Source of the DNA: Trematomus loennbergii
Lineage: Eukaryota; Chordata; Actinopteri; Perciformes; Nototheniidae
DNA length: 64,000 nt
Assembly (NCBI GenBank): GCA_012861695.1
Contig: JAAOOA010000056.1
Location: 8,593,207 to 8,657,206, forward strand
Direction of reading: 5' to 3'
Under the pieces are notes generated by a model, which was not told where the DNA came from, searched no databases, and saw nothing but the letters and a program-made list of their open reading frames with translations. The stretch's first letter is position 1; the number at the start of each line of letters is the position of its first letter. The position numbers were made by a program, and so were the translations under genes. Shown here one piece after another: positions 23,891-36,411 of this stretch.

Positions 23891-24619
23891 ACCCAATATC
23901 TCCAAAACTCTGCAAGTCACACCAAGTCAATCTTCATTGATACACAGCACTTTCAAGTTATAGGAACAGTACAGATTTAGGTGGGAACTGACCTAAGGTG
24001 TACACAGTAGTTGCTAAAGGTTTGGCGTTGGCATATGAAAATCCAGAAACCAAAACAGTCGCACCAAGAAGCTCAACTGCATTTATTAATTGGTTTCGAT
24101 TACGTATAAGGCACCAAAAAATACCAAGCAAACATGCCATTATCAACAAGTGCCTTGTGGGAGCAGTTATTTATTTCTCTGGTCAGAAATCTGGTATGGG
24201 TAAGAACTCAAAAACGTGTCTTAAGCCATTATTCACAGTGTGTTTCAAGCAGACGGATTACATGAATCTCTGTCCAAACAGAGCTCTGCAGTGCTGGTTG
24301 GGAAACGGTGCAAAAAGCATCTTTATTTGTGTTGTCACCACTGTTTTCACATGTGAAAAAACCAACCAAAACAGCATGATGCTTGTAATAGTTTCTCCAC
24401 AATAACTACTGTAGGAGTGAAAATGCCCAGACAGGGTCGATAGAGTAAAGACTCCGATTATTGCAGTTTACCGTAGGGTAAAGGGGACATTATGGCGGAG
24501 CGCGCGCTCACACAAGTGCGTTCAGGGACCTCAGTAAAAAATCTGCCCTTTCTGTGTCGACCCTCCATGGGCAGAACTTCCCTTCACGGGGAGTTTTGCG
24601 GCGGAACGGGTCACCAGGG

Positions 24620-25830
24620 AGTACCACAGCTTTATAGCTGGGGGAGAGTTAGGCGAGAACGTCTGTCAGTCATCCTAGTGGCTCGGATCGCGTCGGGGCG
24701 CCGTGGTTCTCAGAGATGACACAGATGAAGGTGGGCCAGCCCTGGGCGATCGCCCAGTTCTGGGGGGCGATGTCCCAAGAGGCAGGTGCAATCGGGGCGT
24801 TACCCACTCTGGGCCAATCCTCTCCAGGCCTGGCTCCTGAGAGGGACAGGCTGAGACAGGGTGGATTGTCTGACAGCGTTATTCAGTCTATCCAGGCAGC
24901 TAGAGCAGAATCCACCACAGCCTGTTACAGGCCGAAGTGGCTAGGATTCAGCGATGGTGTGAGGAGCGGAGAATAGAGCCCCTATCTTGTGAGTTGGGCT
25001 CTATTTTGTCCTACTACTTGGTGGACAGAGGGCTTGCTCATTCCACAGTGAAAGTGTATGCAGCAGCCATCTGTCCTGCCATGAGGGATTGGCGGCAGGT
25101 CAGCCTTTAGTCAGCCACTGATGTCGCGGTTTTTACAGGGGGTCAGGAGGCAGCGCCCAGTAGAGCGCGCCTCCGCCCTGCAGTGGGACCTGCTGTTGGT
25201 GCTCGAGGCTCTGGTCACAGAACCATTTGAGCCTCTGGAGCTCTCCTCCCTGAAAGCACTGTCGTGGAAGACAGCATTGCTACTTGCCTTAACGTCAGCC
25301 AAGAGAGTGTCCGAGTTAACCGCTCTATCGGTGCACCCAAGTTGCTTGTTGATCGGGGTGACCAGAGCGGGGCGACACTCAGGCCGAACCCCTCCTTTGT
25401 GCCCAAGAGCCTAAGGAGTGCGTTCAGGTCGAGGGCTATTCAGTTAGGGGGCTTTGTCTTCCACCCTATAGTGGGGCCAGGGAAGCTAAACTGCAACTCC
25501 TCTGCCCGGTGCGTGCGCTAGCATATTATGTGGAGCACACGGCTGCCTTTAGACGCACTGAACAGCTGTTTGTGTGCTTTGGGGGCGGGGTGATCGGGAA
25601 AGCTCTGTCCAAGAAACGCCTGGCAGGATGGCACATGGCACATGTCTACGGACAGGCGGGGAGAGCCTGCCCCGTGGAGGTCCGTGCACACTCGAAACGG
25701 GCTGTGGCTGTGTCGACAGCCTTATTCAACGGCGTGAGTGTAGAGGACATATGCACGGCGGCGTCTTGGTCAACGCCAGGCCCCTTCATAACGTTTTATC
25801 GTTTTTCCGGGCCCCCTGGGGGGTCCTACG
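24620..25830 (+). pseudogene. DIRS-like tyrosine recombinase, frameshifted
   Basis: The protein is read across several frames. An N-terminal core-binding-like part contains IQAARAESTTACYRPKW and LAHSTVKVYAAAI. The catalytic part contains SAKRVSEL (candidate first catalytic Arg, codon 25304-25306), RPNPSFVPKSL, HSKR (HxxR box, 25689-25700) and FITFYRF with the candidate nucleophile Tyr at 25797-25799. This Arg, HxxR, Tyr order is typical of DIRS/Ngaro recombinases. Frame breaks lie near 24690, 24953, 25110, 25365 and 25505, so no active enzyme is encoded as given. Some breaks are single-base losses in short runs, and some may be consensus errors. Confidence 0.8.
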
Positions 25831-25850
25831 GGGGACGTAGTGCGCACTGG

Positions 25851-26085
25851 GCCCATACGGGGCTGGAGGGCTCTCCTCGCCTGCCTAGGGGCAGGAGGGG
25901 AGAGCCCTCCACACTATAGTCCATACACACTCTGCACGGGGTCAGTGTCTGAGTGTGGGGGACATGGGGCACTTGCGCTCTCCCCGTGCTCCTTTGGGAC
26001 TCGGGAGAAGTGTTACACAGTGAGCCCATACGGGGCTGGGGACTCTCTCCGTCTGCCTATGGGCGGGGGGGGGAACCCTCAGCAC
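25851..26085 (+). repeat. two imperfect GC-rich direct repeats after the recombinase
   Basis: A unit beginning CCCATACGGGGCTGG recurs at about 25851 and 26028, each followed by an inverted GC-rich stem (CTGCCTA then GGGC or GGGG with the matching AGCCCTCC-like end). Period is about 177 bp. These lie between the recombinase Tyr and the foldback end and belong to the element's 3' non-coding part. Confidence 0.6.
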
Positions 26086-26280
26086 TGTTTTCCGAGCACA
26101 CTTTTCGTGAGGTAGTCAGAGTGTGCTCTGCCAGCCGCGGCCCAGACTTCTCCACGGTCACAACCGAGGTAGAGGAGGGGCGGTGCAGCGGCTGCTAACC
26201 AGAAAGCCGGTCAGGGGCAGTGGGGTGGAACGGTGTTGTTGGACGACAGCGCGTGTATACATCGGGGCCTGTGAGAGATA

Positions 26281-26587
26281 TAACGAGGGGTTACGTATGG
26301 TAACCTTTGTTATATAAGCACAGGCGGAGCCCTCTACTCGGGGCCCTGTCGGTCCTATGCCGCTCGCTGAAGAGAGGTGTAGGATGACAGTCAGGAGGCG
26401 AGGCCTCCTTTTATACGGTGAGATGTGCGCGCATTCAGGTAGGCCCGCCCCGGGGCCGGCTACGTTTATAGAAGTCTCAGTGGATGAATGCTTGCATGAT
26501 ATGATCAAGGGGTAGTACCCATAGAGTCCAGTAGAGGGCTCCGCCTGTGCTTATATAACAAGGGTTACCATACGTAACCCCTCGTTA
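26281..26587. repeat. 58-bp inverted repeat (foldback) at the 3' end of the DIRS remnant
   Basis: Arms 26281-26338 and 26530-26587 are reverse complements over 58 bp with one mismatch, separated by a loop of about 190 bp. The outer ends read TAACGAGGGGTTACGTATGG. The arms are more alike than the age of the frameshifted coding part would suggest. A DIRS inverted terminal repeat paired with an internal complementary region is the likely origin. A separate small foldback element is the alternative. Confidence 0.85.
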
Positions 26588-29429
26588 CGGCTGTTGAAAA
26601 TACACATACAGCACATACACACATACCATGGGGGAAGTACAATTATTTGGTGAAGTGACAAGGAAGTGACTTACATTACACCCAGGAACTGCAGCTACCT
26701 TCCTTACGACTACGGTGATGCATGGCCATTAGCAGTCTGTACTCTCCACATTCACCAAAGCTTTTCACTCATCTGCAGCCCCTTCCAAGCAATTGTGATT
26801 CTGATCTGTCAATCCTTTTAATATTAACTTTTATTCATGTTTTTTTTACATTTGCTACTGTTCATTCCTCTGCTTTCATTTGTTTTCAAGTTCAGGCTGA
26901 GTTTACATTTTTCTTTCTCGGTTATTTATTCCAGACATACTGTGACAAAATCTGTCATTTAGTTTTTTATCCGAGGCGAAAACAAACTTTTTCAGTTGCG
27001 TCAGAAACAATCCGCTGCATGTTCTAAACTCTGAGGACTGTGAGAAACGCATGCTTCATAAGTGTGGAGGCAGTTAACCTTTGATAAACAGATGGACAAC
27101 TCCAAATGGTGCTGTGAAATTAACAGGCTCGAAATAACAACGGGACAATTACATGCAAGCTGCCTACAATGGCAGTCTGCTTGGTTTTTCCTTCATTTAA
27201 CTTTTGTTTCTTAATACAGTGATCAGAGGTTCTCAAAGTAAGGACTTTCCACAAATCCAGTACATTTCATAGGGTATTACCCCAGCACCTATTGTGTTGA
27301 AACACACCTTCTGCTATTTCAACTGATTCATTTCCATTGTGAATTTAGACATTTTGCCCAAAACTTTATTGGAATCAGAATAATTAAAGATCACAGCATT
27401 CATGCCACACAAAGCCCATGTCAGTTATTTATCCCAGCAACAAAAAGTCCAAGAACCCCTGTCAGCAACCTCCGACTACAAAAACCAATAATGGTAATGG
27501 AGGGTCACAAGGGAGCAGTGATTGAGCTTGTTGGGGGTAATGCAGGGATACCGCTTCCAAACAAACACTATGTAGTTCAATGGATGGACAATACATGCCC
27601 CCGAGGGCCAAATCCTCTGGGAAATAATCATTTTATATAAGTCTTAGAAACAGCGTTTAGAGCTTTACTGAACACTAAAACTCCCCATAAAAGAGCTTCC
27701 ACTGCACGTTTTCCCCCACACATCATTAGAATAATTTTTGTGGCCGCACATCTGATCTTAAATTTATATTAAGAGATATATATTGACTAAAGTTGTGGTC
27801 GGGAAGGAACCACCATTATCACCCAGGAGGTAAGATCATCTGTATCAACAAAATCGCACACACAGAACAATTACCCAGTGTGTAATTTGAAAAGCCTACA
27901 GCTTATTTTCTAAATTCCATAAATTCTGATTTCAATGGAAGTGAAGGTCCCAGCCTTGCAATTGTCATTGGTAAATACAAAATATTCAATTTTAAGAATA
28001 TATTCCTTAATGTTCGGAATGGGATTCATCAGGTGTCAATTGTGATAAATGAATAGCAATCTTTTAATAAATACTAAATATTTGGTATATTGTTGTTTCT
28101 TAGCGTCGGCTGATGGAGAGGCCCAACAAATTCAGGTCCTATAAAAACCTTATAAACACTTTAATAACAATCAGGTTAAACTCGTCAATATAAAAATATG
28201 TTTGTTAGTGAAGACTTCTTGACAATTCCTAATAAACATTACATACCTAACCTCCAACACTAAATTAAGTGGCCTAAGCTTGGCCTAAATGTCAGTCATA
28301 CCAGAGATCCCTCTGATTGTTCAAGAGCCAATTGTTGATAGTTCAGGGGATTATTCAGGCATTGTGACCCCCATCAAACTGCACATGAAAGGGTAACTGA
28401 TCCGGCCAGATCTGTACAATGTCTGACCGACTTTAGGCTTCATCGCAACAGACTGGAGCTAAAATGAATATTTCCCATCAGGCACCAGCATCAGTAGAGT
28501 AATACCAGTGGACAGGTGACCTACAGACCTATAGGACCTCCGAATCCTCATCCGGATGAGGCCTGTCCAGAAAAAGGCCCAGAGGGTCCATACTGTACCT
28601 CACAGTCATGTCTAATTTTGGTTACTGCGGCAACTGCAGGGATTAGGAGCGTGATGAGGGAGGGGCTCCTCTAACAAGACTGGTCATATGCATAATTCAT
28701 GTAAACGAGCCAAGGAAGGGCGGGCAGAAGGAGTTGATGCGTGATGAGTACATCCCAAAGACACACAGCAAATCACAAATAACACTGAAAGCTAATTGAT
28801 ATTACAATATTAATGTGAATATTTGCTCATTTGTAAGACACGTGCATTTAGCAATTCCAGTAAAAACCACCAAAATGTTGCCATTGTTTTTATAGCCACA
28901 CCTTTTAACTGATATACAACCAACTCACACACAAACACATCAGCAACATATCTAATTAACGCGTTACTCACTGAAGCAAAAATCACGTGAAGCGGTGTCA
29001 GCGGAGCTTCAACACCACGCAGCAGCTGAAGCTCGGAGAACAGTCGCAACGATGGAATGACAGAGGGTCATGTCAACAACGTTAGTCATTTTCACTCATG
29101 AACAGATGTCTTAAGGGACGAGATTATGGCTGTGATTTCACTGTGACTGAACATGCACATCAACCAAAGCGTGAATGTGTGTTGTGTGGGTGTGTGTGTG
29201 TATTAGTGATTTTGAATGTTTATGTATATGTTGCTTCTCAGTGGACATGACAAATGTGTCGCCCCTTTCAGTGTGTGCTACCCCAAGATGTTCCACAGCC
29301 CCTCAAAAACACACTGCCACCTCTGCGCCCTCACCCCCCCCCCCCACCCCCACCTGCATAATAACTCCCCCCCGTCTGTCTTCCCTGCCAGAGCGCCCAT
29401 GTCCAAACCAAACACAACAGATCAACAAC

Positions 29430-29580
29430 TCGGCATGCAGATCGTGTCACAGGATAAATTATGCGCAGCGTGTCAGCTTCATACGTGGGCTCTCGGCTGG
29501 CTGTCCGTGACATGTGTCAGGGTGCCCCTGCATCTCCGCCGCACAACGCTAATGACGTGATGCCGGGTTAGCCGCTGATG
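29430..29580. promoter_or_regulatory. candidate conserved non-coding element
   Basis: Unique sequence with GATAAATTATGCGCAGCG, ACGCTAATGACGTGATG and GTTAGCCGCTGATGC, CpG-retaining in AT-rich DNA. Function is inferred. Confidence 0.28.
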
Positions 29581-31452
29581 CACCCCACCCCACCTCAACG
29601 CCTGCCCTCAACCACCCCAACCCTCTCTAACCCTTCACCCACTCTTCTACCACCACCACCCCCATCACAAGATGATGAGAAAGTGTGTCACCTCCAGAAG
29701 GGCGGAAGGGAGGGAAAAAAACCTGGTTTTTACGGAAATAAAGATGGACAACAGTGTCTGGTCCAGTGTGAGAGTGTGGTGGTTGAGGCCCTTTAGATAA
29801 AAGCGTTTGTCTTATATGATATTTTAAAAGTATATCACTATTAATTACCGTTAATATCTGTCATATATTACATTTTTAGATTTTGGTGCTTAAAACAATT
29901 TAGTTTTTTTACCTCCAAAATGTCAATTTGTTCAAATGTAACATTTTAAAATTAGTAAGAAAGGCATTTTTAAATAACGTTTGTATTCATCAATGATAAT
30001 AATGCAAATAATAATGCATTGCTATCAATACAACTACATTTTGTCATTCAGAAACATTAAACCAGATGCCAAAGGCCAGTATCAGTTGTGTATATCGCTC
30101 TAACCCTTTTAACATACACAACATGACATGTAAGACCTTTTTAAAAACAATGTACCGGTCCCTCCCCTTCCCCCTTCCTCACAAATCTCTACCTTCTCTC
30201 TCCGCACAAGATGGTACATTTTTTATTTATGCCCTGTTTTTTTTTTGTTTTTAGTCTTTGTATGCAAATCCTGTCTGACTTGTCTGAATTATGTGTGTCT
30301 GTCCGGGAGCCTCTGTGATTCGGAGTGACTGAGGATTGCACACACGGTGATTGCATCCACTGGGCCTACTCTGAGCCTTGCATAAGTAATTGAGATGTCA
30401 GTATGTGTTCTCATATTCCCACAACAAAACTGTAGGAAAACATGCACTGTTGAAGGTCATTTGAATAATTCCTTAATGGAAGGGAGGCCTTGTTTTTCGG
30501 GATGCATGAAAAAGCAAATGTCAATGATCAAAATCAAGCAGCATCATATCTCATGGAGGCAGCACTGATTCCTGGAGCACTTCACCCTCTATCTCCTTCT
30601 CTTTCTCTCTGAAAAGATAGATAAGGGATAAGTGTCTTTGTGCATATCAAACGCAACACAAGCCACTATTTCTCAAGGGTCTTTTTGAAACACAAATTGG
30701 TTTTGAGACATTTTCTATGTTGACCTCTTTGATTCCAAATAGGAAATGACAGGGACATTCTCACATTGAGAAAACCACTGGGAGGTCAATGACTGAATCA
30801 TACATATACACGCAGGATAATGGGAAATATGCCATTAATCTTTCATATGTGGATTATTATTGTAGCTATAGACGTGTCCCCAGGTGATGAGGCAAATAGA
30901 GATGGATTATACAAAGGGAGAGGTGTGCACAGAAGACGTGTAGCATATATATTTAAAGTGGTCATCATGTCGGAATCTAAGAGATTAAGTATTTATCTCA
31001 ACAGTATATGATTTAGTATGTGTCTAAATGCAAGTAAAAACAAACAACTGCTCAGAAAGAAAGGATAAAGAAAAATTATTATAGTGCATTGTAAGGAGAG
31101 AATGGATAGGTATCGCATCTTGTTTTGTTAAACCACATCCCTCATCCGACCAAGATGGAGGAAACATTTCATCCCCAGTATTCTTTGTGTTTTGTCCGGG
31201 CGTGTGATGGATGAAGGGGCCTGGCGACACACACACCTGCAGTTCTCATCCACCACCACATCATAACTAAAGGCTTGGCAGACTGAGATGATCTCATACA
31301 TCCGTTAGCCTGCCGCTGTCAAACACCATCATTCTCCAAAGACAACTCTGTCACATACACCCTCCCACCGCAAAATGAACCCACCTTGATGAAGACTGCC
31401 GCGTGTCCATCAAAAAAATACAAATCCACTGCAGCTGACACCAGCTGGAGAG

Positions 31453-31483
31453 CTGCACTACTCAGTTACACTGAGTAGTGTAG
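31453..31483. repeat. 14-bp inverted repeat hairpin with one mismatch
   Basis: CTGCACTACTCAGT, a 3-base loop, then ACTGAGTAGTGTAG. It lies in otherwise unremarkable intergenic DNA. Origin unknown. Confidence 0.75.
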
Positions 31484-32303
31484 CGCGTGGAATGTAGGAT
31501 TAGAATCCTCATTTAAAAAATTCCATCTCGTAAAAGATTTTCCAAAGCATCTGAATCCAAATAGGACCCATACATTGATCATATTAAATTCGATACATTT
31601 TTCATCAATGAAATATGTGCTGTCTTTAGTATACCTGATCAGGTAACCGTTAAAGCTAATGTCTTGCTCAATAGGAGGACCTGTAAGTTATAGAATTTAA
31701 AAGTCAGATTTTTATTATCATTCTTCTTAAATGTTTTATAAGTGACCATAAAAGTTGTTCCGTTTAACTCTTCAAAACTGTTTTTAATACTACATTTTTT
31801 TATTATTTTTAACTTTAACTAGACAAACTTATATAAATTCTAGGAAACCTTTGATAAACACATATTTTGCCAGTACCCTAAATTCCTAAAAAAAGTGTTC
31901 ACGCTTTTTAAAACCAAGCCCATGTTTTTGATATGTGTTTTTTAAATCCTTCATCTAATCAAAACATCCTTTTGCACAAACATCTTGTACACTGGGGAAT
32001 GGGGCTGATTCGTGTACTTTTTGTATTTGTTTCAGAATTCTGCAATGTGAAGTGGCGTCTAGAACATGTTATGTTTTATCTGTGGATGAAGCCGTTCACA
32101 ATGGTTTCCAGCTGCCAGTATGTCTAAGGCAAGGACAAACACACACACTTAATGAGTTAAACGGATGCGAAAGAATCACAGGAAATGTAAGACTTAAATG
32201 ACGAACAAATATATTGAGAGACGTTTTTGACGACTTAGTGTGCAAAGGCCTTTAGTTACAAAACATAGTTCTGGTGTTATAAGAAAATAAGAATAAATCG
32301 TAG

Positions 32304-32330
32304 AAGTTTCAGTATTTCATACTGAAACTT
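32304..32330. repeat. perfect 12-bp inverted repeat hairpin
   Basis: AAGTTTCAGTAT, a 3-base loop, then ATACTGAAACTT. It is a perfect stem of 12 bp. Too short for a microRNA precursor; origin unknown. Confidence 0.8.
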
Positions 32331-33099
32331 TTAAGTGTGACACAAACAACACCTTTTATTACTGTACTAAACACAACAACTTGGTTTGTGCACGTATGGA
32401 AAGTAGAACTGTCACAGATCCTGCACATTCTATAGTACTCAACATAATTGAATCAAGTCCACAAACTGACTCAAATCAACATAAAATAGGCCGAGGCAGG
32501 CATCTCGTGTGAAACGTGAATACTGATAACTTTCTTCCGAATGCAATTGCCACAATGAGGCGCTTTATCAGGATCCAAACAGATTCCTGCGACTTTAGTC
32601 CCTGATCCAGTGCAAAGGCTCTCAGTCGTCGTCGCTTTGTTTGTCGATTCTCTGTCAAGACATTGTTTGTTTGGTTTTGAGATATTTTGGAAGGGTATTA
32701 AACCAATACGTCGGAGTTGTGTGCAAAGTTGGAGGTGTTATAGACGGCAGACATACGCGCCGTGATCCTCAGCAGGCGCTTTGTCTTTGTTTATGGCTGA
32801 CAATGATCTTCATGCCGCTATACAAACCAGGAACAAGCACCACGAACATATGAAGCCAAACAAAAGACTTGTCAGGAAACCACAGGTGTGTTCCCACTGA
32901 GCGTACATATATCGGAGGTAATGACACACCTTGGAGCTTTAGCTGAACTTCTGAGGAAACATCAAAAGCACCGCATTGCTTCCCTTATTTAATTTCTCTG
33001 TGATCTCCTAACCATAGAGTGACACCTCTCTATCATTGTCTCTAAGGCATGACACAGTATACTTGATGTAACGTCTGCAATGCAAACACCAATGTATCC

Positions 33100-33830
33100 C
33101 TGTTCTATCTCGTCAGAGGCAGACGAGTTATGCAGGTTAATACTCCCTCCCCGTGTTCCCACCAGCCCAGGTAATTTTGTTATTCCGTTAGTGCCCTCTG
33201 TCTACACCCACCCCTGTCTGCTGTACATAATGGTCCCAGCCCTGAGAGGAAGCAGGCATTTACTTATACAAAACCATGAGGAAATCCCTACCAATCCTCA
33301 GGGCTCACGTTCAGCGGCGCCCAAAACACAAAGGCTATGCAAATCTGCCCAGCCTGCGTTTATCTACCCTCGGTTTCCGTTTGCACCACGGGAACCAGCA
33401 TTGTGACGTGCGTGGCGATTATCGCATGTAATTTACATAGAATACGCACAGGAAACAGTGCACTGATCTCTAACAAAGCAGGGAAGAGTCTCTATCGGCT
33501 CAGCAGCTATCTGACGGCACAGCAAAATTACAGGTTTAGCTGTGGGGTATTAAACCTACAAGGTGTTTTTTTATTTCTGGTGTGCAGGGAACACTATCTC
33601 CTCCAAATGTTGCGTGTTTATCTGCCTTGTTTGTTTTATAACCCAACTCCAGCGGCCCCTTTTTCAGTGGAAGCTGTATCTTCAGCCGGGGCTAATCTGC
33701 CCTCTGCCTGTGTTTCCTTTGTCACTGAATCCATGTATCAACACAGCGAGGTGCAGCCAGATCGAGGAGGTGTGTAATTGCACAAAGACACTCGCGCTAA
33801 TGTAGCCGGGAGAGAGTGAGTGTGTGTGTG
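33100..33830. promoter_or_regulatory. candidate conserved non-coding block(s)
   Basis: Two overlapping open frames here (108 and 146 codons) have no recognisable domain, splice-coherent structure or codon signature, so I do not call a gene. The sequence is balanced in composition and non-repetitive, with GTGTGTAATTGCACAAAGAC near 33770, which suits regulatory DNA. Coding function is not excluded. Confidence 0.25.
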
Positions 33831-35049
33831 ACTGACTCAGCCGACATGAGGCATGTTGTGAGAGTCAGGGAATGGAAGTCATAACACTGCAGCATGGCGT
33901 CCCGTCATTCGTACAAAGGCTGGCACTGTAAGTACTCTATCAGAAAGTTGAGACATGAGGGCGATATGAGAGATCAAAATCATGAAGCAGACTCTTTACC
34001 TGCAGGGCTGCCTGAGGAAGAAAACCCCACAACCTGCTGGGGGTCATCTAGAGGTCAGCGTACACAACGATTCACTTAAAGCTCTCAGTAAAGCTAAACG
34101 CTAAGGATGTGGTATTGAATAAAGTCAGACATGAAACATAAGAAAGTACAACGGCAAACAGAGCAGAGCAAGTGGTGAAAATAAGCTGTGGCCAGTGTGT
34201 AAAACAGACAATAAAAAACGTTTTCTAACATTCTGTCTGCAATTAACTAGGCAAACATTTAGAAGAAAATAATGGCAATGGCATTCTGCACTAAACTACA
34301 TTTTTTATGGACACAACCACACAGTTGCTGTGGGAATCAAAAGGTTTAACCAATAAACCAATGCAAAAGTGACCCTTTATCCTGTGGAAATAACCCTAAA
34401 AAATAGGTGTGTTGTAAATGTGCTATTTACTGCACATATAATAATTCCAATGGTTCCTGATGAATGATGCAAGCAATGTAAGGTCATTACCTGTGTGTCT
34501 TAAGTGCCATAAAAATCTCTATATTTTTTTAAGCCAATAAGAGAAAAAGACAGCTCCTTGTTCTTTTGTCAAACAAAAACCGGTGTTAACTAATGGGTTC
34601 AATGTGGCCAGTCAGGAGTGTTTATCAAGCAGAACAGACACCCTTCTGATTTTGTTCCAAGAAGACAGGCAAAAAATACATCGCCGTCATTAATATAACA
34701 CTGATTCTTTCAGAAAGGGCTCTCCGAAGGCCAGTCACAAGCCTAGCATGAGATTCCTGCCACAATAGGCACCCTTACAGGCTTATCAGCCCCGTCATCT
34801 TCATCATTATAATAATCATTGGCAGTATAAAGTGGCTAAGTCATCAGTTCAAAGTATGTCACCACTGACTTTTCCTTTTTCTCTTAATATATTATATAAA
34901 AGAAGGCCTTTTGCAGAACACAAGGTATGTGCTCACACATGAGCAAGGACACTTACCTTTGCAATGCATACTTTGAGTATATAAAGAAATTAAATAAACA
35001 GTTTGCAGTGCGTTAAGATTATAAATGGATAAATGTGTTTGATCTGTCG

Positions 35050-36411
35050 CAAAGCAAATTTATTTCAGAGTCTGGTGCACCGCAAAGACAAATAAACACA
35101 CAACAACAAATGCATGACTGTTAACAACTGCTTTGGGGTTTATTTTACAATTGAGAAAGAAATGAAACAAACTAATCGGTGCTAAAAAGTATTTTTTTTT
35201 ACAATATTGTCGATAAAACATTGAAATGTATAGTCATTGTGCATCGCTTATTTATTTTCCACACCATGTTCATGCATCAAATTGGATGCAAGTATAATTA
35301 AAATCATTTCTGTAAACCAAGCCAAAGAAGCTACATTTGTATTTTTCTTTAAAAAAGGACATTTTTGTAGCTCTACAGCATATATCTATATACACCATCT
35401 GTTTTTATTTTTTATCATTTTTGTATATAAAATGACAATATAAAAGTTAGAGAATGCACACACCTTAAGATACAAAGAATGTTGAGCCGTTTTCAAATGG
35501 TAAGATATGTCTTATGGAGTACTGACATTTCACTAGTAATCATCTACATGTAACGGACTGTTCTCTTTACAGTTGAATAAAGCGACACAATTTAGAAAGA
35601 GAATGTTGTAACAAACCATACAACTGGAAAATTGCTATAGGGTGATACTTCACAACAAGGAAAAGTTTTTTGAGCAATCTTGCATACTGACGGCCATTCA
35701 TTTTTCACTGATTGACTCGTAACCAGAAGCAGCATTTCAGTTTTTCCAAAGGTTCACATGATCTTTTTCTAATACACTGACAGATTTATGAGCAGGCCAT
35801 TCATCATCAGAAACATTGCAGTGACAGGAACCAAAAACGGAGAGGGGAAGGAAATGATAATCCTTGATCTTTTTTAAATCAATCTGATTTTGACAAATGC
35901 AAGATATTTCAAAACATGTTCTCTTTACAAATTCAAATTTCAACTGTCTAAGGTGCTACTTCAGTCTCTCCGGGTATTCTTTCATTCTTTTGGTGTATAC
36001 ATTTAATTTTCACCTTCTTCATATCAAGTATTATACAGTTTTCTCTTCCACAAATTCTCTTTCCGCTCACCACTTTTACAATTGAAGCAGTAGTTGTATT
36101 TTTGCCATGAAAAGATTAAAATCTTGTGTTTAACCTTGATTCACTAAAATACATGCACAGATCAGACAAATAGCATATAAATATATTACAAAATAAGTGT
36201 AAAAAAGCTTGGCAAAACAAAAACAAATCAACATGAAAAGACATGGTCCAGTCAGGCAGTTATCACAAAAAAAGAAATAATAAGATCGATATCTTTCTGG
36301 CGGCTCAGTTCGGCCCAGTGCAGTAACTGTGAATAAAGTCATTTTAGTGCAATGAAATTCTAGTCAGTTCCACAGCTGTCAGTCTCTACTGCTCTCAGCA
36401 CAAGACCCCGC
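35050..36411 (-). other. probable tshz1 3' untranslated region with candidate poly(A) signals
   Basis: AT-rich sequence without a supported ORF directly follows the tshz1 stop codon. On the minus strand, AATAAA hexamers lie at 35404-35409, 35251-35256, 35139-35144 and 35059-35064. Which one is used, and so the true transcript end, cannot be decided from sequence alone. Confidence 0.4.

Larger units (their letters stand above)
24480..26587 (+). mobile_element. decayed DIRS-type tyrosine-recombinase retrotransposon, 3' part
   Basis: A GC-rich island of about 2.1 kb in AT-rich DNA carries a fragmented DIRS-like recombinase reading left to right, then two imperfect GC-rich repeats and an inverted-repeat end. 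DIRS elements replace the DDE integrase with a tyrosine recombinase and have inverted rather than direct terminal repeats (family knowledge). Gag and reverse transcriptase are not recognisable, so this is a 5'-truncated or internally deleted copy. The left boundary is uncertain; no matching inverted terminus was found before 24480. Confidence 0.8.
26588..35049. other. intergenic DNA downstream of tshz1
   Basis: No gene is supported. Contents noted: a poly-C/CCCCCACC stretch at 29333-29352, two small hairpins (31453-31483 and 32304-32330) and the candidate regulatory blocks listed separately. The remainder is unique AT-rich sequence. Confidence 0.55.

Noticed and set aside
32304..32330. microRNA precursor at the 12-bp perfect hairpin
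   Set aside because: The stem is far too short for a Drosha/Dicer substrate and flanking bases do not extend it.
33080..33777. Two overlapping plus-strand open frames of 108 and 146 codons
   Set aside because: No recognisable domain, start context or homology visible by eye. They may be chance frames in balanced-composition DNA, so noted only as a possible regulatory block.
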